A stretch of 7,922 nucleotides of DNA, from assembly GCA_033722295.1 (NCBI GenBank), contig JAWVZH010000130.1, positions 1 through 7,922 on the forward strand, given 5' to 3'. Position numbers and translations under genes: made by a program. Numbering within the stretch: the first letter of the stretch is position 1; every line of letters starts with the position of its first letter. The stretch comes from JAWVZH01 sp033722295. GTDB lineage: Bacteria > Bacteroidota > Bacteroidia > Chitinophagales > Saprospiraceae. Below are positions 1-6,383 of the stretch, one piece after another. The notes below the pieces were generated by a model. That model saw only the letters and a list, made by a program, of their open reading frames with translations. It ran no database searches and was not told the DNA's origin.

Positions 1-87
1 CGCCAGAACAGATCGATTGATTCTCCTCGTATTCTGACTCTTAAGATCCTCAAGCAATGGGCTTTTAGCATCATCGGACCGGTTCAT
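1..87 (-). CDS. Partial N-terminus of a leftward, divergently transcribed gene, function unknown
   Basis: Reading the minus strand from an ATG at 87-85 gives 29 open codons that run off the window edge. The product begins MNRSDDAKSPLLEDLKSQ and continues with a basic TRRINR stretch. An in-frame stop (TAA on the minus strand, 114-112) lies just upstream, and no other ATG falls between it and position 87, so the start is well constrained. The peptide is hydrophilic and charged, without a signal peptide, so the product is probably cytoplasmic. Its GC content (about 45% over 1-60) is higher than that of the AT-rich genes to the right. A short acidic/leucine lead followed by basic residues is compatible with the beginning of an ECF-type sigma factor, which I associate with CHAT genes in this bacterial group. 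That is a guess from 29 residues, not an identification. The main alternative is that this is a chance open frame. Confidence 0.45.
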   Translation of the reverse strand, partial: MNRSDDAKSPLLEDLKSQNTRRINRSVLA

Positions 88-102
88 ACGATAAAGGTAA
101 GT

Positions 103-130
103 GAAAGTTTTTTAAAATTTTTTAACTTTC
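103..130. promoter_or_regulatory. AT-rich inverted repeat in the divergent intergenic region, possible operator
   Basis: The arms GAAAGTT (103-109) and AACTTTC (124-130) are perfect 7 bp inverted repeats around a 14 nt A/T-only centre that itself contains TTTTAAAA. The repeat sits between the leftward start at 87 and the rightward start at 190, where a shared operator for a divergent pair would be expected. It could instead be a weak hairpin or a chance palindrome in AT-rich DNA. It lacks the GC-rich stem of a classical intrinsic terminator. Confidence 0.35.
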
Positions 131-135
131 AGAGG

Positions 136-167
136 TTACCTACTCTTATAATATCAGACTATTCTTG
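136..167 (+). promoter_or_regulatory. Weak Bacteroidota-type promoter candidate for the T9SS-cargo/CHAT pair
   Basis: TATTCTTG at 160-167 differs at one position from the Bacteroidota -7 consensus TAnnTTTG. A TTA at 136-138 stands 21 nt upstream, near where the TTG -33 element would be. The predicted transcript would start near 173-175, giving a leader of about 15 nt before the ATG at 190. Matches this weak are common in AT-rich DNA, so this is a candidate only. Confidence 0.25.
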
Positions 168-189
168 TGAGATTAAAAAATTAATTATT

Positions 190-1137
190 ATGAACAAATC
201 CATTTTCTTATCCCTCATCCTACTACATTGCTCAATATTCCTTTCATATAGTCAATTCCAAAATGGAGATAAAATAGATCCAAAGACTAAAAAAGCGCTT
301 ACACTAAGTCATTACTCTGGAACTCCAGACGTCAATGAGTCAGAAATCCCCATTGATATTACTGACGGATACCTAACAATTTACGCGACATGCTTCGAAA
401 CCTATGATGAGAATATCATTTACACTGAAGACAGATATTTCCAATTGAATTTTACGTTTTATGACCAAAATGGTAATCAACTCCCTATCGGTCAAACTTA
501 CATAGGCCACTTCAATGGACTTTTACCCGACGTAAGTATTGAAAAAATAGAGTCGAAAGAGTGCCTCGATTGCCCACAAAGATTAACTTGGGAGCAGATT
601 ACATGGAAAAGTAACATTAATTTATTAAGGGACAACCATATTCTATCGAATATGACATGTGAAGAACTTCATAGTCTATCTGTGAGAATGAATCTGACGA
701 TTCAAACCAGCTTAAGTAGATATTTTCCAAGTAATCACACGTCATGTCATGAGCGCTTTCCCAATGTTTGCCTAAAAGAAGTAAATGACCAAGTAAGTTA
801 TGAGGCATACATGAGGTGTAGTAATAATGGTGACCTCAAAAAAGCACACATTAACTCTCATGTCCATTCAACAAAGCCTACGTCTGACTTTGTACAAAAT
901 TCAAATTCCAATAAGCAAGTTGTTTTTTTATATCCCAATCCTACAAGAGGTAATGTCTCATGTCCTATATTGATAAAACAGTATTCAATAGAATCAATAT
1001 GTGGTAAAACAGTAGATATGAACAAAAATTTAAATAGTAATTTATTAGACCTTAGCAATATACCTCCTGGCCATTACTTCATATACCTCATAACAACGCT
1101 TGGAGAGGACCGCATACCACTAATTAAAGTTCCATAA
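190..1137 (+). CDS. Secreted protein with T9SS type A C-terminal sorting domain, otherwise unknown
   Basis: The 315-residue product starts with a clear signal peptide: a lysine at residue 3, a hydrophobic core over about residues 5-18, and a predicted cut at S-Y-S before Q22. The body (about 22-240) is hydrophilic and matches no family I recognise. It holds several cysteines, including a C-L-D-C pair. Residues 245-315 form a T9SS sorting domain, beginning FLYPNPTRGN (Y248-P249-N250-P251) and ending in the usual short beta-rich tail (PPGHYFIYLI, then IPLIKVP at the terminus). The protein is therefore predicted to cross the outer membrane by T9SS and to be released or attached at the surface after the domain is cleaved. 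The ATG at 190 is chosen because the signal peptide begins there, although the frame stays open to the window edge. The TPR-CHAT gene starts 9 bp downstream in the same frame, which implies one transcript. The gene is AT-rich. Its role could be a partner or substrate of the CHAT protein, but that is inference from adjacency only. Confidence 0.88.
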   Translation: MNKSIFLSLILLHCSIFLSYSQFQNGDKIDPKTKKALTLSHYSGTPDVNESEIPIDITDGYLTIYATCFETYDENIIYTEDRYFQLNFTFYDQNGNQLPIGQTYIGHFNGLLPDVSIEKIESKECLDCPQRLTWEQITWKSNINLLRDNHILSNMTCEELHSLSVRMNLTIQTSLSRYFPSNHTSCHERFPNVCLKEVNDQVSYEAYMRCSNNGDLKKAHINSHVHSTKPTSDFVQNSNSNKQVVFLYPNPTRGNVSCPILIKQYSIESICGKTVDMNKNLNSNLLDLSNIPPGHYFIYLITTLGEDRIPLIKVP

Positions 1138-3600
1138 AACGTATTCGTGCCAACCATCTTCATTACATATTTCCTTTTGGTCATTAATCCGGATCCTTTA
1201 AAACTTGCTTACTCGCATTTCTGGGAAAACAATACAGATAGCGTCATATATTATTGTAACAAAGCACAAGATTTTTATTCAAATACAACTGAGTTACAAA
1301 AACTGTTAGAAGCTATCAATCTCAAAGCACATGCACTAATACAAAACAATAACATCTATTCAGCTAAATATGAATTGGAAAATGCCATTAAATATTTATC
1401 TCACAATGAGAGATTTATTGATATTGAAACTATAACTGTCACTAACTACAGCAATTTATTATCTCGTATGGGCCATAATATTCTAGCCTATACCATATGC
1501 GATAGATTTATACAACAGAATCAATATATTCAAAAATCTCCTTCGAATTATCTGAATTTACTCCAAAGAGTAATTGTAGCTCTCACATGGATGCAAGACA
1601 ATTCACATGCAATTAGTTATATCCACCAATTAAATGAATTGTCGTCACTGCATGAGTTAGAAAGTCATGAGTCAGTTGAGAACAATTTAATATTAGGAAC
1701 ATATTACTACCACCAAAATAGTCCAAAACTCGCACTACAATATTTTAATACTGCCCATTCAATAATAATTAGGGACAAATTAGATGCTAACTATAGATCA
1801 GAATCTCTTAGAGGTCTAGTTTTATGCCATTTAAAAGATCAAAATTATCAAAATGCTCTCAATTTAGTTAGTGAAATGGATTCGCTATCGCCATTAACAA
1901 CGCAATATCACATAGGTATGACTGAACTCATTAAATCAAAAATTCATATAGCTCTTAAAGAACCAAACATAGCATTGCGTTACTCTAAAGCATCTGTTGC
2001 AAACCTAGACTCATTCTATGGAACCTACAAAAATCACAAATCTTCAGAATCACGCCTCACCTTATCAAATGTTCTCATAAGTCTCGATTTGCACGATAAT
2101 GCAAAGCAGGTGCTCGATACGGCCCTTATAGCTCTAAAAAAGACTCCCAACAGTATAACTAATAAACCACTAGCAATTAACATTCTCAAAAGCCTATTCA
2201 CAGTTTCTAACAGGCTATCCCTAATAATGAAATCTATTTTCCTTTTACACGATATAAGAACCGATATTCGTTCGCTTGACTCAAAATTAGAAAGCTCAGT
2301 AAAGTCACGTGAAGTATACAATCTAGCTATCCCAGCTGCCCTCGATAAATATATTCAAACCGATTCAATAAAATACTTTGAATTGGCCCTCTACTGGTCT
2401 GACCTGTCAAAGGGTGGCGTCCTCAGTGAGCAGATTGCCCGGGAAAGAATGATTAGAAGATACAACAACGACTCACTTTATCGCTATTATGTAAAACTGA
2501 CGTCGGACATTCATGCTCTTAGGAAACAAATTATTGATCAGGAACATAACAACTCTTCATCCACATCAATTTCAAAAGCTGAAAAGTTATTATTGGAAAA
2601 AAGACAACAACTCAAAAATATTGAAGACAGTACCGAATTTGTACACAAAATAATACCGCTGGACACATTTATGTCTAATGTTCTTCAATCGCGTTGTGGC
2701 CTCTTGCAATCCTACGTCTCGGATTCCAATTATTATCTCTTTTTCTATGCTCCAAATTCTCCACCATGGCATAATGTTGTTCCTCGAGATGAATTAGATG
2801 AGCTCCTGGGGCGCCAGATAAAATTACAAAGATCTACTAATTTGAATTTCTCAGCTTATTCCCAGAATTCACATGAGTTATACCAACTCCTCTTTCCAAG
2901 CAATGTCAATTGGGAATCTCATTCTCATTTGATAATAGTACCAGATGGTGAATTACATGAACTGTCTTTCGAGTCCTTACTAGTTGAAAAAGCAAATAAA
3001 CTCAGCCCAAAATCATGGAAGTTCTTATTTCATGAAGTTCCAATATCCTATTCACTTGGGCTTCACTTGAATCAGTCCTTTGATCAAGACAACAAAAAAA
3101 AGAATGTACTCGCATTTGCCCCCTCTTTTGACTCCAAGCTTGTCTCCGACTCCAGAGATTGTGCAAATGAAATATTTGGTAGCCTTAATTGTACGATAAA
3201 AGAGGTCAACTATATTTCGGATTCATGGCAAATTGAAAGCTACATTAATGCTGATGCCACAACGCGTAATTTTAAGAATAATCTCACGAACCAAGATATC
3301 ATTCACCTTGCCACTCACGCGTGTATAGACACTACCAATTATTACAAAAGTGCCATCGTCTTCAATGATAAGCAATTGGAAATGAACGAGATTTATGATA
3401 TGGACTGGAACGGTAAGACTGTCGTATTGTCCGCATGTAATACGGCCCAGGGAAAAAATATCTCTGGCGAGGGTGTTTTCAATTTCGCCAGAACCCTTAC
3501 TGAACTTGGTTGCCGTGAGGTCATGGTTTCCCTGTGGCCCATAGATGACTGCAGTACTGCAGAACTTATAGGGCATTTCTACCGACATCTCAAGAATGGC
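190..3600. other. AT-rich block covering the T9SS-cargo gene and most of the CHAT gene
   Basis: Hand counts on single 60-base lines show the shift: about 27% GC at 1741-1800, 43% at 3301-3360 and 3541-3600, 47% at 3601-3660, and 62-63% at 3661-3780. The genes to the right continue GC-richer. The change falls inside one intact reading frame, not at a gene boundary, so the right limit given here is approximate. This is compatible with horizontal transfer or recombination with a related CHAT gene. No flanking repeat, integrase or transposase was seen. Confidence 0.5.
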
Positions 3601-3837
3601 CTCTCCACTCCACAGGCCTTACGAGCAGCAAGAACTTCTTTCATTCATAAAGCCGACAAACTCCAGTCCCTCCCCGCCTTCTGGGCGCCCCTTATCCTGA
3701 TCAGCAACGACCAGAACATCACCACCGCACAAGCCGGATGGCCAATCCCTGCCACCGTCCTGTGGGCAGCGATCCTCATTATGGTGTTCGGTATGTTCCT
3801 TATCTTGAGGTGGAAAGCAAATCAGCCGTCCGCCTGA
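1147..3837 (+). CDS. TPR-CHAT protein: predicted caspase-like cysteine protease with C-terminal membrane anchor
   Basis: The 896-residue product has three parts. About residues 30-430 are helical repeats of TPR type, with repeated patterns such as Y-x-x-A-L-x-x-F. About 430-510 is a charged, probably coiled-coil linker. About 516-860 is a CHAT domain, a member of the caspase/separase clan. CHAT landmarks are VPDGELHELSFESLL from 598, IHLATHAC (719-726) with candidate catalytic His724, and LSACNTAQG with candidate catalytic Cys764. GEGVF (774 on) and SLWPIDD around W797 follow. The 40-residue His-Cys spacing suits the fold. Residues 868-887 form a single hydrophobic helix followed by RWK, which suggests a cytoplasmic tail and a CHAT domain outside the cytoplasmic membrane. 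The N-terminus (MPTIFITYFLLVI) looks like a short signal peptide but lacks the usual basic residues, so the topology is uncertain. GTG at 1147 is the only usable start between the preceding stop (1135-1137) and the first repeat. CHAT proteases act in defence and regulated proteolysis, but no substrate is known here. GC content rises abruptly at the 3' end. Confidence 0.9.
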   Translation: MPTIFITYFLLVINPDPLKLAYSHFWENNTDSVIYYCNKAQDFYSNTTELQKLLEAINLKAHALIQNNNIYSAKYELENAIKYLSHNERFIDIETITVTNYSNLLSRMGHNILAYTICDRFIQQNQYIQKSPSNYLNLLQRVIVALTWMQDNSHAISYIHQLNELSSLHELESHESVENNLILGTYYYHQNSPKLALQYFNTAHSIIIRDKLDANYRSESLRGLVLCHLKDQNYQNALNLVSEMDSLSPLTTQYHIGMTELIKSKIHIALKEPNIALRYSKASVANLDSFYGTYKNHKSSESRLTLSNVLISLDLHDNAKQVLDTALIALKKTPNSITNKPLAINILKSLFTVSNRLSLIMKSIFLLHDIRTDIRSLDSKLESSVKSREVYNLAIPAALDKYIQTDSIKYFELALYWSDLSKGGVLSEQIARERMIRRYNNDSLYRYYVKLTSDIHALRKQIIDQEHNNSSSTSISKAEKLLLEKRQQLKNIEDSTEFVHKIIPLDTFMSNVLQSRCGLLQSYVSDSNYYLFFYAPNSPPWHNVVPRDELDELLGRQIKLQRSTNLNFSAYSQNSHELYQLLFPSNVNWESHSHLIIVPDGELHELSFESLLVEKANKLSPKSWKFLFHEVPISYSLGLHLNQSFDQDNKKKNVLAFAPSFDSKLVSDSRDCANEIFGSLNCTIKEVNYISDSWQIESYINADATTRNFKNNLTNQDIIHLATHACIDTTNYYKSAIVFNDKQLEMNEIYDMDWNGKTVVLSACNTAQGKNISGEGVFNFARTLTELGCREVMVSLWPIDDCSTAELIGHFYRHLKNGLSTPQALRAARTSFIHKADKLQSLPAFWAPLILISNDQNITTAQAGWPIPATVLWAAILIMVFGMFLILRWKANQPSA

Positions 3838-3886
3838 GGGTACAATCACTCAATTCTATTTAATTTAGCGGTGGTCAAAGCAACTT

Positions 3887-4942
3887 ATGACGCTATTAAT
3901 CCTATTCTTTCTGATCTCCATCGTCTTTTCCTTTCTGTGCAGCATCTGGGAAGCCGCCCTCCTCAGTGTGACGCCTTCCTTCGTGGAGAACGAGCTCCAG
4001 AAGGAAAGTACGACGGGACGTATTCTCTCCTCCTTCAAGGAGAACATCGACCGCCCGCTGGCCGCCATACTGACACTCAATACCATCGCCCACACCGTGG
4101 GTGCCATCGGCGTCGGCGCTCAGGCCGGCAAGCTCTGGGGGAACGAAAGCTGGAAAATGCTGGGCTACCCGCTCAATGCGGAGGCCGTCATCGCAACCGT
4201 CATGACGCTGGCCATACTCATCCTGTCCGAGATCATCCCCAAAACGATCGGCGCCAGCTACTGGCAGCCCCTGGCCGGATTTACCGCACGCGGCATAAAG
4301 GCGATCATGATCGGCCTCTGGCCCCTCGTATGGCTGGCTCAGCTCATCACCCGTTCCATGAAAAAGGACAAGGCCCAGAGTGTACTCAGCCGACGTGACA
4401 TCTCGGCAATGGCGAGTATCGGCGTCAAGAGCGGCACCCTGTCCCAGAATGAGTTCAGGCTGCTTCAGAATGTCCTCACTTTTCGTACCGTCAAGTCCAA
4501 GGATATCATGACACCAAGGACGGTCCTCGTCAGCGCGCCCGAGACCATGCTGGTTAAGGAATTTCACAAATCGGGACTGGGTGACTCCTTTTCCCGGATC
4601 CCAATATTCAAGGAAAATATCGACCAGGTGACAGGATATGTCCTAAAACACGAGGTCTATGAGATGATCATCGAAGGCAACGGTGATCAACCCCTCTCGG
4701 CAGTGGGGCGTCCCCTCCTTTTCATCGAGGAGGATGACACCATATATCATGTGCTTGAGATCATGATCCAGAACAAAGAGCAGATCGCGCGCGTCGTTGG
4801 AGAATATGGCGGCACATCGGGTATCATCACGCTTGAGGACATTATAGAGACACTTCTGGGGCTGGAGATCCTGGACGAACTGGACATCGCCGCCGACCTG
4901 CAGGAAATGGCCCGCGAAAGATGGGAATCGACGAAAAAATAA
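3887..4942 (+). CDS. CNNM (DUF21) transmembrane plus CBS-pair protein, HlyC/CorC superfamily, short form
   Basis: The 351-residue inner-membrane protein has a CNNM domain over about residues 1-170. Its first helix (about 1-22) is followed by the acidic W-E-A-A-L-L segment, and a second membrane segment carries TLNTIAHTVGA. A third ends in the conserved L-S-E-I-I-P-K-T motif, and a last hydrophobic stretch lies near 135-160. A CBS pair follows: DIMTPRT at 206-212 opens the first, and GEYGGTSGIITLEDIIE from 305 marks the end of the second. Proteins of this superfamily (CorC, MpfA, CNNM) are linked to Mg2+ or Co2+ efflux, and their CBS pair can bind adenine nucleotides. The protein stops soon after the CBS pair, so the usual C-terminal CorC_HlyC domain is absent; this also argues against GldE. 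ATG 3887 opens the first helix directly. The gap from the CHAT stop is 49 bp. It may have its own promoter there (TAATTTAG at 3861-3868, one mismatch to TAnnTTTG), but this is weak. The transported ion cannot be read from the sequence. Confidence 0.9.
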   Translation: MTLLILFFLISIVFSFLCSIWEAALLSVTPSFVENELQKESTTGRILSSFKENIDRPLAAILTLNTIAHTVGAIGVGAQAGKLWGNESWKMLGYPLNAEAVIATVMTLAILILSEIIPKTIGASYWQPLAGFTARGIKAIMIGLWPLVWLAQLITRSMKKDKAQSVLSRRDISAMASIGVKSGTLSQNEFRLLQNVLTFRTVKSKDIMTPRTVLVSAPETMLVKEFHKSGLGDSFSRIPIFKENIDQVTGYVLKHEVYEMIIEGNGDQPLSAVGRPLLFIEEDDTIYHVLEIMIQNKEQIARVVGEYGGTSGIITLEDIIETLLGLEILDELDIAADLQEMARERWESTKK

Positions 4943-4950
4943 TTTTTTTA

Positions 4951-4978
4951 CTGGCTTTTTAGCAACATCCTATTTTTG
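4951..4978 (+). promoter_or_regulatory. Bacteroidota-type promoter candidate for the terC-like/doxX-like operon
   Basis: TATTTTTG at 4971-4978 matches the Bacteroidota -7 element TAnnTTTG at every fixed position. CTGG at 4951-4954, at about the right distance upstream, is one mismatch from the TTGG form of the -33 element. The predicted transcript would start around 4983-4986, giving a leader of roughly 45 nt before the terC-like start. This is the best promoter match I found in the window. Confidence 0.5.
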
Positions 4979-4981
4979 TGC

Positions 4982-5002
4982 GTGGATCAATTTAGTATCC
5001 AC
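4982..5002 (+). promoter_or_regulatory. Inverted repeat at the predicted 5' end of the terC-like transcript
   Basis: The arms GTGGAT (4982-4987) and ATCCAC (4997-5002) are perfect 6 bp inverted repeats around a 9 nt spacer. They begin where transcription from the TATTTTTG promoter candidate is expected to start. The repeat could be an operator for a regulator or a small 5' hairpin that stabilises the mRNA. The leader is too short for a yybP-ykoY manganese riboswitch. Confidence 0.4.
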
Positions 5003-5019
5003 ATCACATCACAATTAAT

Positions 5020-5025
5020 GGAAGG
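5020..5025 (+). promoter_or_regulatory. Possible Shine-Dalgarno sequence of the terC-like gene
   Basis: GGAAGG at 5020-5025 lies only 3 nt before the ATG at 5029 but 9 nt before the next in-frame ATG at 5035. The spacing favours translation from 5035, which would remove two residues (M-N). Bacteroidota rely weakly on Shine-Dalgarno pairing, so this does not settle the start. Confidence 0.3.
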
Positions 5026-5028
5026 CTT

Positions 5029-5880
5029 ATGAATATGACCTTAATGACCATGCCAGATCTGTCCTCTCCCGAGATATGGCTCAGTTTCCTGACATTGACC
5101 TTTCTCGAGATCGTCCTTGGCGTTGACAACATCATCTTTATATCCATAGCTTCATCAAAGCTCAAACATGAAGACCAGGCCAGGGCCACCAATATCGGGC
5201 TGATACTGGCGATGGTGATGAGAATAGCGCTTCTCTTCGGCATTTCGTGGATCATCGCCATGGAATCACCATGGTTCTATATCGATTGGCCCGGAGTACA
5301 TGGGGCGTTTTCCGGTCAAAGCCTGATCCTCGCAGCCGGAGGTATCTTCCTTCTTTACAAGGCGGTTTCCGAGATCCACCACAAACTGGAATCACAAAGC
5401 ATGCCGGGTGAGGTCGGAAAAGGGAAAAAGCCGTCCACCCTTCAGTCAGCCATTATCGAGATCACTTTGATCAACATCGTCTTTTCCTTTGACAGTATAC
5501 TTACAGCGGTAGGTATGACCAGCGGACTGGAAGGGGCCCTGGTCATCATGATCGTCGCTGTAGTGGCGTCTGTTGTGATCATGATGCTATTTGCCGTACC
5601 TGTGGGCAGATTTGTCAATCGGCATCCCACCATACAGATGCTGGGGCTAAGCTTTTTGATCCTCATCGGCTTCATGCTCATCGCCGAAGGGGCACATATC
5701 GCACATCTGACGATTGCCGGCCAATCCGTAGGCGCCATTCCAAAAGGATATTTGTACTTTGCGATCGCTTTTTCATTGGGCGTGGAGTTTCTTAATTTAC
5801 GGTTGAGAAAACCGCGATCTGCTGTTCAACTTCACGGGATCAAGGAAGAAGCAGTGAAAGAAGGATTTATAGAACCCTGA
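5029..5880 (+). CDS. TerC-family integral membrane protein, probable divalent metal (Mn2+) exporter
   Basis: The 283-residue polytopic protein belongs to the TerC family. The first signature is LEIVLGVDNIIFIS with E27, D33 and N34. The second is EITLINIVFSFDS with E144, N149 and D155. The C-terminal half carries RFVNRHPT, a hydrophobic LSFLILIGFMLIAEG stretch and IPKGYLYFAIAFSLGVEFLN. These closely resemble the membrane half of E. coli YoaE as I recall it. YoaE's C-terminal CBS/CorC part is missing here. TerC-family proteins export Mn2+ and, in Bacillus, help metallate secreted enzymes. In most relatives I recall, the position of N149 is Asp and that of E144 is Gln, so the acidic residue appears moved by five positions. 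The start is either the ATG at 5029 or the one at 5035. A promoter candidate and hairpin lie just upstream, and the DoxX-like gene follows after 11 bp, so the two are probably one operon. The exact substrate is inferred from the family. Confidence 0.92.
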   Translation: MNMTLMTMPDLSSPEIWLSFLTLTFLEIVLGVDNIIFISIASSKLKHEDQARATNIGLILAMVMRIALLFGISWIIAMESPWFYIDWPGVHGAFSGQSLILAAGGIFLLYKAVSEIHHKLESQSMPGEVGKGKKPSTLQSAIIEITLINIVFSFDSILTAVGMTSGLEGALVIMIVAVVASVVIMMLFAVPVGRFVNRHPTIQMLGLSFLILIGFMLIAEGAHIAHLTIAGQSVGAIPKGYLYFAIAFSLGVEFLNLRLRKPRSAVQLHGIKEEAVKEGFIEP

Positions 5881-5891
5881 AAAATGTAGAA

Positions 5892-6320
5892 ATGAGTAAA
5901 GTATTCGCTTTTATAGCTTATGAAAAACTGGGCAAACTGACCAGTCTCGGCCTGTTGATCCTCAGGGTCGGAGTGGGACTGTCCATGGTTTACGGTCATG
6001 GCTTCCCAAAGCTTGTCAAGTTTTTTGGTGACGACCCCATCCGGTTCGGCAACCCCCTTGGTCTGGGAGAAGAGGTAACCTTCGTCATAGCGATTCTTGC
6101 CGAGTTTTTGTGCGCGAGCCTCGTGGTCATCGGTCTGTTTACGCGATGGGCCACCATCCCCCTTATGCTCACCATGTTGACCGTCATTTTCTTTGTAAAA
6201 TGGGGTGACCCCTTTGGAGAGTGGGAATTGCCAGCAATGTACTTGTTCTCGTTTGCCGTGATCTTTCTCGTGGGACCGGGCAGATATTCCCTGGACTACA
6301 AACTCATAGGAGGCCGATAA
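5892..6320 (+). CDS. DoxX-family membrane protein
   Basis: The 142-residue protein has about four membrane helices in the DoxX arrangement. The first helix carries LRVGVGLSMVYGHGFPK (residues 24-40), with the family-typical R25 and the G-H-G-x-P-K turn. A second helix contains AILAEFLCASLVVIGLFTRW, a third lies around LMLTMLTVIFFV, and the last ends VGPGRYSLD. DoxX-family proteins are small inner-membrane subunits associated with redox functions such as quinone or thiol chemistry; in mycobacteria DoxX forms a membrane oxidoreductase complex with a superoxide dismutase. The specific role here is unknown. The ATG at 5892 is 11 bp after the TerC-like stop, without a visible Shine-Dalgarno, which suggests co-transcription. 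Length and motifs are normal for the family. Confidence 0.9.
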   Translation: MSKVFAFIAYEKLGKLTSLGLLILRVGVGLSMVYGHGFPKLVKFFGDDPIRFGNPLGLGEEVTFVIAILAEFLCASLVVIGLFTRWATIPLMLTMLTVIFFVKWGDPFGEWELPAMYLFSFAVIFLVGPGRYSLDYKLIGGR

Positions 6321-6383
6321 GAACGGACGATCGCGATTTTATTATCTCGGGCTTTTTACTATTTTGTCACAAACCCTGGGATT

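Noticed and set aside
1..189. N-terminal extension of the secreted protein, because its frame is open to the left edge
   Set aside because: The signal peptide begins exactly at the ATG at 190, and the extension has no protein-like features. The left end is better explained by a leftward gene.
190..1137. Bacterial gasdermin or Csx30-like substrate next to the CHAT protease
   Set aside because: The protein has a signal peptide and a T9SS sorting domain, unlike the cytoplasmic gasdermins and Csx30, and no CRISPR array or effector genes are present.
3838..3886. Promoter in the gap before the CNNM gene (TAATTTAG at 3861-3868)
   Set aside because: It has one mismatch to TAnnTTTG and no convincing -33 element. 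I mention it with the gene but do not list it as a feature.
3871..4567. Long open frames on both strands over the CNNM gene (3871-4398 plus, 3902-4567 minus)
   Set aside because: They lie in GC-rich DNA, where shadow frames are common, and read as low-complexity Arg/Gly/His or Asp/Gly-rich sequence. The CNNM frame has clear motifs.
4931..4950. A-run, TAA and T-run at the end of the CNNM gene as an intrinsic terminator
   Set aside because: The stem would be only A-T pairs with a very small loop and no GC-rich portion. It may slow transcription but cannot be called a terminator.
4979..5028. yybP-ykoY manganese riboswitch before the terC-like gene
   Set aside because: The predicted leader is about 45 nt, shorter than the riboswitch, and I see no conserved core.
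6321..6383. Terminator or promoter between the DoxX-like gene and the large secreted gene
   Set aside because: There is only a short ATCGCGAT palindrome before a T-run and no good TAnnTTTG match, so there is not enough to call either.
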